Source: Bacteroidota bacterium
Lineage (GTDB): Bacteria; Bacteroidota; Bacteroidia; Palsa-965
DNA length: 38,963 nt
NCBI GenBank assembly: GCA_006218065.1
Contig: VBWE01000052.1
Coordinates: forward strand, 31,333 to 70,295
Reading direction: 5' to 3'
The translations under genes were made by a program, and so were the position numbers. Below the pieces are notes generated by a model that saw only the letters and a program-made list of their open reading frames with translations, did not search any database and was not told where the DNA came from. This document shows, piece after piece, positions 25,122-33,248 of this stretch (positions are counted from its first letter, which is position 1; every line of letters starts with the position of its first letter).

Positions 25122-26127
25122 AGCGCCTTTACGTATCGGGCTTGCAGGAGGAGGAACCGACGTTTCCCCGTATTCCGAACTTTTCGGCGGAGCGATACTC
25201 AATGCCACGATCGACCTGTACGCCTACGCCAGCCTTGAACCGCAAAAGGGAAATAAAATCACTTTCGTGATCGACGGCACGGACCGCTCGCTGGAACTGG
25301 ACGTCGCAGAACAATTGCCTGTAACGGAAGGGTTCGAACTTTTTACCGGCGTGTACAACCGCGTGATCCGGCAGTTCGGCAAAACGCCTTTTGCATTCAC
25401 GCTTACTTCGCATATCGAAGCGCCGCAGGGCTCCGGCCTCGGAACGTCGTCTACCATCGTCGTTTCGCTGCTCGGCGCATTCGTGGAATATTTCAAACTT
25501 CCGCTCGGCAAATACGATATCGCGCATCTTGCGTATGAAATCGAACGCGTGGATCTGAACATGTCCGGCGGAAAGCAGGACCAGTACGCGGCTACCTTCG
25601 GCGGAATAAACTACCTGGAATTTTTCGCGAACGACCGTGTCATCGTCAACCCGCTCGTGCTGAAACCGGAAGTGCATTACGAAATGGAAATGTGCCTGCT
25701 GCTTTATTTCACGCAAACGCAGCGGCTTTCGGCGGATATCATCAACGCACAGGTGAAAAACGTGGAAGATAAAAACGAGCAGGCCATCGAAGCGATGCAC
25801 AAACTCAAGGAGCAGGCGCACCTGATGAAAGAATACCTGCTTCGCGGCGAGCTGGATAAAATAGGCGAGGTGCTTCATTTCGGCTGGCAGAATAAAAAGC
25901 AGATGGCGAAATCCATTTCCAATTCGTTCATCGACGATATTTACGAATCGGCGCTTGCCGCAGGCGCAACGGGCGGAAAAATTTCAGGAGCCGGCGGCGG
26001 CGGATTTATGTTTTTTTACTGCCCCGGCGTAACCAAAGTAAAAACGGCAAAAGCGCTTGAACGTTTCGGCGGACAGGTGCAGCATTTTGCTTTCACGCAG
26101 CAAGGACTCACCACATGGACCATATAG
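25105..26127 (+). CDS. hddA: D-glycero-alpha-D-manno-heptose 7-phosphate kinase (GHMP family)
   Basis: The 340-residue protein starts with SKAPLRIGLAGGGTDVSPYS, the substrate-side GHMP motif of this subgroup. PQGSGLGTSSTIVVSLL, the ATP-binding GHMP loop, lies near residue 110, and ISGAGGGGFMFFYC is the C-terminal GHMP motif. It phosphorylates heptose 7-phosphate at C1 to the 1,7-bisphosphate. Other GHMP sugar kinases share these motifs; the assignment rests on gmhA, hddC and gmhB following directly. It overlaps both neighbours (17 and 13 bp). Confidence 0.88.
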   Translation: MIVRSKAPLRIGLAGGGTDVSPYSELFGGAILNATIDLYAYASLEPQKGNKITFVIDGTDRSLELDVAEQLPVTEGFELFTGVYNRVIRQFGKTPFAFTLTSHIEAPQGSGLGTSSTIVVSLLGAFVEYFKLPLGKYDIAHLAYEIERVDLNMSGGKQDQYAATFGGINYLEFFANDRVIVNPLVLKPEVHYEMEMCLLLYFTQTQRLSADIINAQVKNVEDKNEQAIEAMHKLKEQAHLMKEYLLRGELDKIGEVLHFGWQNKKQMAKSISNSFIDDIYESALAAGATGGKISGAGGGGFMFFYCPGVTKVKTAKALERFGGQVQHFAFTQQGLTTWTI

Positions 26128-26687
26128 ATTTTATCCGATCGCGCATGGATGCGTCGGTGCAGCTCAAAGCGTCGCTGCTTAAGAATGATCACATCCTGCA
26201 AACGCTGAATAAACTGGCCGATGAGATCGTGGCCTGCTACCGCCGCGACGGGAAAGTGCTTTTCTGCGGAAACGGCGGCAGCGCTGCAGATGCCCAGCAT
26301 CTTGCCGCTGAATTATCGGGCCGTTATTATTACGACCGGCCGCTTCACGTCAATACGTCATACCTCACCGCCGTCGCAAACGATTACAGTTACGATGTCG
26401 TGTTCAGCCGTTTGCTCGGCGCCATGGGAAGAAAAGGCGACGTGCTCATCGGGCTGTCCACCAGCGGCAATTCCGGCAACGTGGTAAAAGCGCTGGAGAA
26501 AGCGCGGGAAACCGGCATGATCACCGTCGGTTTCACCGGCGAAACGGGAGGGAAGATGAAAGAACGCTGCGATTACCTGCTCAATATTCCTTCCAAAGAC
26601 ACGCCGCGCATCCAGGAATGTCACATGTTGCTCGGGCATACTTTGTGTGAAATCGTGGAAGCACAACTTTTCCCGCGCAATGCTTGA
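26115..26687 (+). CDS. gmhA: D-sedoheptulose-7-phosphate isomerase (SIS domain)
   Basis: The 190-residue protein has the SIS fold with CGNGGSAADAQHLAAEL near residues 51-67, LSTSGNSGNVVKAL near 115, and the C-terminal ECHMLLGHTLCEIVE, whose Glu and His are the isomerase residues. It makes D-glycero-D-manno-heptose 7-phosphate, the first step of the heptose route. Length is usual for the family. It overlaps hddA by 13 bp and hddC by 8 bp. Confidence 0.92.
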   Translation: MDHIDFIRSRMDASVQLKASLLKNDHILQTLNKLADEIVACYRRDGKVLFCGNGGSAADAQHLAAELSGRYYYDRPLHVNTSYLTAVANDYSYDVVFSRLLGAMGRKGDVLIGLSTSGNSGNVVKALEKARETGMITVGFTGETGGKMKERCDYLLNIPSKDTPRIQECHMLLGHTLCEIVEAQLFPRNA

Positions 26688-27402
26688 AGAAGCCGTCATC
26701 CTGGCCGGCGGATTCGGAACGCGCCTGCGCGACGTGGTCAACGACCTGCCCAAGCCGATGGCGCCTGTTTGCGGAAAACCTTTCCTCGAATATCTTTTCC
26801 GCTACCTGCAGCACCAGGGCGTCCGCCGGGTCGTGCTCTCGGTCGGTTATCTCCACGAAAAAATCGAAAACCATTTCGGAAAACGTTTCGGTGAAATCGA
26901 AATCGATTATTTCGTCGAGAAAGAACCGCTCGGAACCGGTGGCGGAATCCGTGCCGGGCTTACGAAATGCAAATCAGAACAAGTCCTGGTGCTGAACGGC
27001 GATACGTTTTTCGATATCCCGCTGAGCCGCCTCGAAAGTGTGCAGAGTCACGAATGCCGCGTAGCCACCATCGCTTTGCATAAAGTGCAGGACGCTTCCC
27101 GTTACGGAACGGTAGAGATAAAGGAAGGAACGCCGCTGATCGCCGGGTTTCGTGAAAAAGACAGCACGAAAAAAGGAGAATCCTATATCAATGCCGGCGT
27201 GTATATTATCGAACGGCAAAAATTCCTCGCGATGACGCCGGAAAATACGGCCTTCTCGCTCGAAACGGATTTTTTTATTCCGTCGCTGGAAAAGTCGCCG
27301 GTTTGTTACGCGGTTTTTAATGACAACCCTTATTTCATCGACATCGGCATACCATCCGATTACCAGAAAGCCAATGAAGATTTTCGACAATTCCGCTATT
27401 GA
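26680..27402 (+). CDS. hddC: D-glycero-alpha-D-manno-heptose 1-phosphate guanylyltransferase
   Basis: The 240-residue nucleotidyltransferase begins EEAVILAGGFGTRLRDVV (the GGxGTRL loop) and has LPKPMAPVCGKPFLEYL, then VLNGDTFFDIP with the metal-binding aspartate, and SYINAGVYII. It transfers GMP from GTP to heptose 1-phosphate. Fold alone does not decide between hexose and heptose substrates; the surrounding gmhA, hddA and gmhB do. Start 26680 overlaps the end of gmhA by 8 bp; its own end overlaps gmhB by 29 bp. Confidence 0.88.
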   Translation: MLEEAVILAGGFGTRLRDVVNDLPKPMAPVCGKPFLEYLFRYLQHQGVRRVVLSVGYLHEKIENHFGKRFGEIEIDYFVEKEPLGTGGGIRAGLTKCKSEQVLVLNGDTFFDIPLSRLESVQSHECRVATIALHKVQDASRYGTVEIKEGTPLIAGFREKDSTKKGESYINAGVYIIERQKFLAMTPENTAFSLETDFFIPSLEKSPVCYAVFNDNPYFIDIGIPSDYQKANEDFRQFRY

Positions 27403-27937
27403 CCGTTCCTGGACTTTGTTCCTCGACCGCGACGGGGTGATCAACCGCCGCCTGCCGGGCGATTATGTAAAGCGCTGGGACGAATTCGAATTCCTGCCCG
27501 GCGTGCTGGATGCGATGCCCGTACTGGCGCATATTTTCGGAACGATCGTGATCGTAACCAACCAGCAGGGAATCGCGAAAGGACTTTACACGGAAGACGA
27601 TCTGCGCCTGGTGCACGAAAAAATGCAGGCCCGGGTTTCGGAACACGGCGGCCGCATCGACCGTATTTATTTTTCTCCGCATGCCGCCGCCGAAAATCAC
27701 CCGACCCGCAAACCCGCTATCGGCATGGCTTTGCAGGCGAAATCCGATCTCCCGGCAATCGATTTTTCGAAATCCGTCATCGTGGGCGATTCGGTCAGTG
27801 ATATGCAATTCGGCAGGACAGCCGGTATGAAAACGGTTTTTGCAAAAACGGACGGAGCCCTGCCGGAAGAACATAAAGCGCTGGCCGACCTGGAAGTGAA
27901 CTCGCTTTTCTATTTTGCGAAATGGCTGGCGGATTAA
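27374..27937 (+). CDS. gmhB: D-glycero-D-manno-heptose 1,7-bisphosphate 7-phosphatase, zinc loop lost
   Basis: The 187-residue HAD phosphatase has the nucleophile motif FLDRDGVINRR (D17 and D19 from the chosen start), IVTNQQGIAKGLY as motif II, RKPAIGM with the motif III lysine, and IVGDSVSDMQFG as motif IV. It removes the C7 phosphate from the bisphosphate. The usual zinc loop of this family (a Cys/His cluster before CRKP) is replaced by SPHAAAENHPTRKP, with no cysteines. The start inside hddC gives a complete first strand. Its stop abuts the stop of the convergent gene. Confidence 0.88.
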   Translation: MKIFDNSAIDRSWTLFLDRDGVINRRLPGDYVKRWDEFEFLPGVLDAMPVLAHIFGTIVIVTNQQGIAKGLYTEDDLRLVHEKMQARVSEHGGRIDRIYFSPHAAAENHPTRKPAIGMALQAKSDLPAIDFSKSVIVGDSVSDMQFGRTAGMKTVFAKTDGALPEEHKALADLEVNSLFYFAKWLAD

Positions 27938-28603
27938 TCAACTTCCGAAACCGATAAACACGGAAACCTCCGGACCGCCCAAACGTGTTTTCGGAATTCC
28001 CGGCAGCATCTCTGTTTTCCGTTTCCATTTACCGGATGAGATATCGAAAGAATAACCGGGTCGCACGCCGATAAAGAGCCTGAGGAGTTTTCCGAGGCGA
28101 AGCGCGAGATGTGCATCTAATTTCAGGTCGACCAGGAGTGCCGGGTTAATATATTTCCCTGCGGATGCTGTCGAATATTCCCGGAGACTGAGCCGGTTGT
28201 ATGAAAAACCCCAGGTCGTGTTAAGGTCAAACCAGTTGGTTTTACTGAACAGGTCGTGCCCTGCGTTGATGCCGAAACGATACCCGTTCAAAGTAAAGTT
28301 CAGGGAATCCGATGAAGCCAGATGCTGCCGGTTCAGTTGAGAAAAATAGATCAGCCCGTCGTACACGTATCTCCGGCTGGTCATTATGGTTCCATAAGAA
28401 AGACCGAGCCATTCGAGCTGTTCATTAAACCCGGTTGTTCCCGGGGCGATCCCGCTGTTGAGTTTGGACAGGTTGCTGAACTGCAAAGTAAAATCCTGCG
28501 CGAAATATATATGGTCGGAAAACTGACTTCGCCATCGCCACTGCGCCTGCGTTGTGAGTACGGCAAACAAAAAGAAAAATGTGAGAAAAGCCCGGGTTTT
28601 CAT
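27938..28603 (-). CDS. Secreted, probably outer-membrane barrel protein of unknown function
   Basis: The 221-residue protein has a signal peptide (MKTRAFLTFFFLFAVLTTQAQ). Amphipathic strands follow throughout, with aromatic girdle residues (WFDLNTTWGFSYNRLSL, PGYSFDI), and the end VSVFIGFGS is similar to barrel C-termini. No family is recognised. AGGGAG lies just before the ATG. It is 33 bases from the SIMPL gene on the same strand and probably co-transcribed. It converges on gmhB with no bases between the stops. Confidence 0.7.
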   Translation of the reverse strand: MKTRAFLTFFFLFAVLTTQAQWRWRSQFSDHIYFAQDFTLQFSNLSKLNSGIAPGTTGFNEQLEWLGLSYGTIMTSRRYVYDGLIYFSQLNRQHLASSDSLNFTLNGYRFGINAGHDLFSKTNWFDLNTTWGFSYNRLSLREYSTASAGKYINPALLVDLKLDAHLALRLGKLLRLFIGVRPGYSFDISSGKWKRKTEMLPGIPKTRLGGPEVSVFIGFGS

Positions 28604-28636
28604 CTCCCTAAGTTAAAACTTTTCTCACAGTCACAT

Positions 28637-29539
28637 TTATTCTTTCTGCTTGATCTCGAAAGTCGCTTCTACTTCGTAACGGAGTTTTACATCACGCGCA
28701 GAAGTCTGGTTCTGCGTATTCCCCGGCTCACCGCCGGAAGGCATCCCGTTCATGCCACCATTGCTGCCGATGGCAGAATTGCTCGCGCCGTTCATGCCGC
28801 TCGTCGTGGTAATGCTGTTGCTGCCGTATCCGTAACCGCCCCACCAGTAAGGCCAGTAATCCCCGTAATATCCATAATACGGATGATAACCCTGGCGCTC
28901 GGTCCGCACGGTATTGTTATCGTTGATCACTTCGCGTATCGTGATCAGTTCGCCGGGTTCTTTGCCCACTGCAGCGAGCATGTACTGTGCTTTTTCCTTG
29001 GCCGCTTTTATAGCGTCTATTTTTACCTGCTTGCGCAGTTCACGTTCTTTCGAACTGTGTACGCTGGTAATGTTGGCGCTCTGAATACCTTTTACTTCGA
29101 GCCGCGGGATCACGCTGTCCACCTGCCCGAGCGAATGGAATACGACCTCGTATGTTTTGTGTACTTCCACGGGCCTGCGTCTTCCGCCATCCCAGTAATA
29201 CGTCCAGCCCGAATTGATGCTTTTGATATGCACCTGGTTCGGTTTAACGCCGAGCTTGCCCAGCTTTTCACGAAACTCTTCTTCGATCAGGTCGACGGTG
29301 ATCAGTTTGTTTTCGTCGTCTTTGTTTTTCCGGACCTCGTAATCATACTTGTAATACTGGCGCACATGGAAAGTAACCGTGACCTGGTCGGGCGTGATGT
29401 ACGTTTCCGAACTTCCGGTTACGTCGATGGTTCTTTCTTTGGCGTCCACGTTGCGGAACTCGCCGATTTCCATGCGCGTGTCGCGGTTGCAGGAAGCAAA
29501 CAGCAGGATGGCTGAGGGTAAAAGTAAAAGATGTTTCAT
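28637..29539 (-). CDS. SIMPL domain (DUF541) lipoprotein
   Basis: The 300-residue protein has a lipoprotein signal (MKHLLLLPSAILLFASC, Cys17). The SIMPL fold begins IDVTGSSETYITPDQVTVTF, with ANITSVHSSKERELRKQVKIDA in the middle, and ends DVKLRYEVEATFEIKQ. Between its strands sits a Tyr/Gly/Trp-rich low-complexity insert (GYHPYYGYYGDYWPYWWGG) followed by a Gly/Asn/Met-rich stretch. Family members are periplasmic or outer-membrane proteins linked to stress or signalling; a precise role is not known. Start 29539 is chosen for the lipobox. Confidence 0.85.
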   Translation of the reverse strand: MKHLLLLPSAILLFASCNRDTRMEIGEFRNVDAKERTIDVTGSSETYITPDQVTVTFHVRQYYKYDYEVRKNKDDENKLITVDLIEEEFREKLGKLGVKPNQVHIKSINSGWTYYWDGGRRRPVEVHKTYEVVFHSLGQVDSVIPRLEVKGIQSANITSVHSSKERELRKQVKIDAIKAAKEKAQYMLAAVGKEPGELITIREVINDNNTVRTERQGYHPYYGYYGDYWPYWWGGYGYGSNSITTTSGMNGASNSAIGSNGGMNGMPSGGEPGNTQNQTSARDVKLRYEVEATFEIKQKE

Positions 29540-29630
29540 GCCTGTTGGATTTGGTTTAGGCCTGCAAGGTGCGGCGGTCAAATCACAACAAGGGTTAATA
29601 GTTTCGAAAAAAATAAAAGCGGGTTTTATA

Positions 29631-29809
29631 GATTGCCGATTTGCGATTGCCGATTTTGGATTGGGATTAAAAATAAACGTTAGCGTCTTTGCGCCTTCGC
29701 GGTAAAGATTGTAATCCGGCTTTTACCGCCAAGATGCTAAAGCGCTATCCGGTTCAAAATGCGGAAGCAAGTGTGTCAATCGCAAATCGGCAATCCACAA
29801 TCGAAAATT
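29631..29809. repeat. Nested inverted repeat with heptamer arms
   Basis: The outer arms GATTGCCGATTTGCGATTG (29631-29649) and their perfect complement (29777-29795) are built of heptamers such as GATTGCC and GATTTGC. They extend to 29665 on the left and 29809 on the right. Inside, TTAGCGTCTT...GCGGTAAA (29680-29706) faces its near-complement (29722-29740). It fills the gap between the TonB receptor and the SIMPL gene. No terminator or ORF is seen there. Confidence 0.75.
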
Positions 29810-29831
29810 GTAACAGGATCAAAGCAAGCAC

Positions 29832-32240
29832 TCAAAACTTTAAAGTGAGCATCGTCATGAAATTGAGCCCGGCCTGCGGATAAACATAATTTTCCGTGAT
29901 CAGTTCATTGCCGTACTGGTAACTGAAGGTGTACCCGTTCGAAGAATACATCGTATTCAGCAGGTTGTTCAGCTGGAACGCGAGCCCGATTTCCCGGATT
30001 TTTTTCAGCGAAAATTTATAGCCGAAACGCATATCGCTTATGAAATATGCATCCAGTTTCCGGTTATCGCTGGCCGTATTGTCGAGGAACTGTTCGCCTA
30101 CGTATTTACCCGTGAACGCGATGGACGCGCCTTTGCAGGGTTCGTACTCCAGCTTCGCAGCCCCGATGGCCGCAGGTGAAAATGCGATGTCGGTTTCAGC
30201 ATACATGAACAGCAATTGTCCGCCGTTATCGTAATCGTCGATGAACTCTTCGAAATCCAGGATCTTGTTCTGGCTCAGCGTCGCATTACCCGAAAGGCTC
30301 AGTTTCGGAATCATTTTCCAGTTCACTTCCAGTTCCACTCCGCGGCGGAAACTCTTGTCCACGTTTGTACGTGTGTATGAACCTACATCGTTCACTTTAC
30401 CGGTAAGCACGAGCTGATTTTTATAATTCATGTAATACAGGTTGACCCCGGCCTGCACTTTATTCCCGTTGAATTTCCAGCCGGCTTCCGCATCCTGCAG
30501 CGATTCGTGTTCGGGGCGCGAGGCAGGACTCGACTGCGTATAATCGTCGCGGTTCGGTTCTTTATTGCCCATGCTGAATGACGCGTACACGGCATGTTTA
30601 TCATTCACGTCATAACGCAGACCGGCTTTCGGGTTGAAAAAATTCAGCTGCACGGATTGATCAACGGGCAGCGCATTCTGATCGATCCCGAGAAAATCGT
30701 AGCCGATCATGCGGTACTGGATATCGCCAAACAGGTTTAATTTATTCCCGGCGGCGTACCCGGCTTTGGCGTACACGTTCACATCGGTTTTCTGCGCATC
30801 GTTGTTGTAATATTCCCAGTCCATGGAACTGTTGCTCGCATACTGCGCCCAGATCACACGACCGAAATGGCTGCCGTCGTAGCGGTTCGCGCCGCCGCCG
30901 ATGTTCGCGGAAAAACGTTTGTTGCCGTTGTAGTTCAGCGACCAGGTCATCCCGTAAAAATCATTGTCAAGCCATTTGCGCCGGATGAGGTCGCTTGTCG
31001 TGATGGTGTCGTTGCCGATGATCGCCGCTTCGATATTGTAATCGTAAAGCGTTTCATCGTCTTTGTATTCCTCGTAATAACCGCGGCCTTTCGTATAATG
31101 CAGCGCCGTGTTGAGATGCCAGTTTTCTTTAATGCGCTGCGCATAGTGAAGCTGGTAATTATCCTGGTGATAATTATCCGTCTGGTTTTCGTAAAACAAA
31201 AGATTGCCGCGTGCGTCGGTATGCAGCCCGGCGGCGTTGTAGGTCCTGTTGGTATCGGCATACGATTCCGGCACGCCGTACCAGGCCTGGTATGTTTTTT
31301 CAAGCCCGGAAAAAACCACCGCTTTCACGATGGCTTTCTTCCCGTAATATCCGCCGGAGAGATAATACGATTTCATATCGGCGGAAGCGCGGTCGATATA
31401 CCCGTCGGAAAGAATCCGCGACAAACGCCCGTCAACGGTCCAGTGATCGTTCAGCAATCCCGTTCCGAAATTCACGGTCTGCCGCTGCGTATTGAACGAT
31501 CCGTAACCGCTCATAATTTCGCCGTATGCTTTTTCGCGCATCGTGCTGGTTTGCATATTCAGCGACGCGCCGAATGCGCCCGCACCGTTGGTCGATGTAC
31601 CTACGCCGCGCTGCAGTTGAATATTGTCGGTTGACGAAAGCAGGTCCGGGAAATCGACCCAGAACGCGCCCTGCGATTCGGCATCGTTCACAGGAATCCC
31701 GTTGATCGTTACATTGATCCGCGTGCCGTCCGTTCCGCGGACACGGATGCCGGTGTAACCGATTCCTGCGCCCGCATCCGAAGTGGTGACGACCGACGGA
31801 AGCTGGTTGAGCACATACGGAACATCCTGCCCGAAATTCTGTTTCTCCAGTTCTTCTTTCGAAACATTCGTAAAGGCGAGTCCGGATTTATCGGATGCGC
31901 GCGTGGAAATCACGATCACTTCATCGATCACTTTCGCATTCGGTTCCAGTTGAAAATCGTGCGTGGTGTTTTCGTTTACGTCGATCGTATCGGTCAGCGG
32001 GCGGTATCCGAGCAGCCGGATATACACCGCGTATTTTCCCGCTTTGGGCAGTACGAGATTGTATTTCCCGTCGATGCCGGATTGCACGCCGATAAAAGTT
32101 CCTGATACGCCGATGCCGGCAAAAGCGAGCGGGTTGTTGTTTTCCTTGTCGGTCACACTGCCCGACAGTGTAACCTGTGCCGATAATGTTGCCGGCAGCA
32201 GCAGGGCAGGCAAAGCCAAAGCCCGGATTAATTTTCTCAT
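29832..32240 (-). CDS. TonB-dependent outer-membrane receptor under TPP riboswitch control
   Basis: The 802-residue protein has a signal peptide (MRKLIRALALPALLLPATLSA). A CarboxypepD_reg-like domain lies at about 25-105 (SGSVTDKENNNPLAFAGIGV, YIRLLGYRP). The plug domain is at about 115-230 (VLNQLPSVVTTSDAGAGIGY, IRVRGTDGTRINVTINGIPV, GVGTSTNGAGAFGASLN). The 22-strand barrel ends in phenylalanine (MLTLKF). The TPP riboswitch 58 bases upstream indicates import of thiamin or a precursor, as for riboswitch-linked receptors of this phylum; nothing in the plug itself gives the ligand. PnuC-type transporter and NadR-like kinase genes lie upstream on the same strand. Confidence 0.92.
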   Translation of the reverse strand: MRKLIRALALPALLLPATLSAQVTLSGSVTDKENNNPLAFAGIGVSGTFIGVQSGIDGKYNLVLPKAGKYAVYIRLLGYRPLTDTIDVNENTTHDFQLEPNAKVIDEVIVISTRASDKSGLAFTNVSKEELEKQNFGQDVPYVLNQLPSVVTTSDAGAGIGYTGIRVRGTDGTRINVTINGIPVNDAESQGAFWVDFPDLLSSTDNIQLQRGVGTSTNGAGAFGASLNMQTSTMREKAYGEIMSGYGSFNTQRQTVNFGTGLLNDHWTVDGRLSRILSDGYIDRASADMKSYYLSGGYYGKKAIVKAVVFSGLEKTYQAWYGVPESYADTNRTYNAAGLHTDARGNLLFYENQTDNYHQDNYQLHYAQRIKENWHLNTALHYTKGRGYYEEYKDDETLYDYNIEAAIIGNDTITTSDLIRRKWLDNDFYGMTWSLNYNGNKRFSANIGGGANRYDGSHFGRVIWAQYASNSSMDWEYYNNDAQKTDVNVYAKAGYAAGNKLNLFGDIQYRMIGYDFLGIDQNALPVDQSVQLNFFNPKAGLRYDVNDKHAVYASFSMGNKEPNRDDYTQSSPASRPEHESLQDAEAGWKFNGNKVQAGVNLYYMNYKNQLVLTGKVNDVGSYTRTNVDKSFRRGVELEVNWKMIPKLSLSGNATLSQNKILDFEEFIDDYDNGGQLLFMYAETDIAFSPAAIGAAKLEYEPCKGASIAFTGKYVGEQFLDNTASDNRKLDAYFISDMRFGYKFSLKKIREIGLAFQLNNLLNTMYSSNGYTFSYQYGNELITENYVYPQAGLNFMTMLTLKF

Positions 32241-32298
32241 TGCTGAAAATTTGTGCAGGTCACGTCGCGCGGCCGGGTGCTTCGTAAACTGCGGTTCA

Positions 32299-32428
32299 AC
32301 TTCCCTGCGCAAGCATTATCTTGATCAGGTGTCCGGTTCAGGCGATGGGCGCCTGCGAACCGTTGGGTATAATCTCAGCCTTTCTCGTTATGGCCTGCCC
32401 CGGCCGGGCAGAACGGAAAAGCACCCCT
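32299..32428 (-). ncRNA. TPP riboswitch (THI element)
   Basis: Read on the minus strand, GGGGTGC begins the element. The conserved GCTGAGATTATACCC follows, then CACCTGATCAAGATAATGC and the closing GCGCAGGGAA. These are the thi-box hallmarks in the right order. The P3 arm is long and contains a GC-rich hairpin (CTGCCCGGCCGGGGCAG). It lies between a -7 promoter word and the TonB receptor start, so TPP should lower receptor expression. No clear T-tract terminator follows, so control may be at translation. Confidence 0.93.
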
Positions 32429-32439
32429 TGCAGATGCTG

Positions 32440-32447
32440 CAAATGTA
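32440..32447 (-). promoter_or_regulatory. -7 promoter element before the TPP riboswitch
   Basis: On the minus strand TACATTTG matches TAnnTTTG and ends 12 bases before the riboswitch's first conserved bases, placing transcription start at the element's edge. Confidence 0.55.
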
Positions 32448-32486
32448 TAAACAAAGTGGAATTGAGAAAGTTTTGTTGGAAAAATA

Positions 32487-32642
32487 GTGGAAGAGTACTC
32501 TTTGTGATTCTTTGTGCCCTCGTGTCTTCGTGGCAAGCAGCTGCAAGAGGACCCGATATAAAGTTACCCGAAATGGATTCAATGGAAAAATACGTGGAAG
32601 AGTACTCTTTGTGATTCTTTGTGCCTTTGTGTCTTCGTGGCA
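32487..32642. repeat. Two direct 49-bp repeats with CACAAAG words
   Basis: Copies at 32487-32535 and 32594-32642 differ at two positions. On the minus strand each reads as imperfect octamer-like words (CACGAAGA, CACAAAG). A further short repeat, GAAATGGATTCAA, occurs at 32570-32582 and 32662-32674. They lie between the NadR-like gene and the riboswitch promoter. Confidence 0.75.
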
Positions 32643-32708
32643 GGTAGCCACAAAGGTGTACGAAATGGATTCAAACAGGGATTGCCAAAAATTTTCAGGA
32701 TGAAAAAA

Positions 32709-33248
32709 TCAGCTTTCCCCGAAATGTTTTTCAATCGCCTTCACGGCATTCAGCAGGCGCTGTTCATACCGGCCGTTGATCACGGCATAATCGAAACCGA
32801 GCTGGTCGAGTTCCCTTTTGTACCAGTTGAAAAAATAATCACGGCGCTGCGAATTCATGCGGACCGGGTCTGCAACCCAGGGCAGGTCGTTCGCCGTGAG
32901 CAGGTAAAGATCATAATGCGTCGGCTGCAGTTGCTCGCTTATCCAGCGCGGGCAGGCTCCGAAAACATCTTCGCACCAGACTTTCGCGATGATGAGTTCC
33001 GTATCGACAAAAAGAAAACGGTTCGCTTTCCTCAACTGTTCCTGTTCCTGCGCGAATTGGAGTTTTGCCATTTTCACGATCTCTTCGGCCGAATATTCCT
33101 GCGAATGTGTAGCCATGTATTCGCGTGCGTATTCGGGAACCCACACGGATTGGTAGCGCATGGCCAGTGAACGCGAAAGCGTCGTTTTCCCCGTGCTTTC
33201 CGCACCGAGAATAGCTATGCGTTTGATGTCCGACACCGTTTTCTCCAT
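32709..33248 (-). CDS. NadR-like ATPase / nucleoside kinase
   Basis: The 179-residue protein has a P-loop GAESTGKTT at residues 15-23, then VWVPEYAREYM (the family's PEYAR motif), LFVDTELIIAKVW, and LYLLTANDLPWVADPVR with the lid arginines. This matches the C-terminal ribosylnicotinamide kinase domain of NadR, without the adenylyltransferase domain. It overlaps the PnuC gene by 34 bp, the usual pairing of a PnuC transporter with a kinase that traps its substrate. The substrate could be nicotinamide riboside or, given the adjacent TPP riboswitch and ThiE-like gene, thiamin. Confidence 0.82.
   Translation of the reverse strand: MEKTVSDIKRIAILGAESTGKTTLSRSLAMRYQSVWVPEYAREYMATHSQEYSAEEIVKMAKLQFAQEQEQLRKANRFLFVDTELIIAKVWCEDVFGACPRWISEQLQPTHYDLYLLTANDLPWVADPVRMNSQRRDYFFNWYKRELDQLGFDYAVINGRYEQRLLNAVKAIEKHFGES

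Noticed and set aside
28322-29515. 397-codon plus-strand frame over the SIMPL and barrel-like genes
   Set aside because: It is antisense to two supported genes and shows no protein family features.
30867-31634. 255-codon plus-strand frame inside the TonB receptor
   Set aside because: It is a shadow of the receptor gene; its Val/Arg-rich composition follows the opposite strand.
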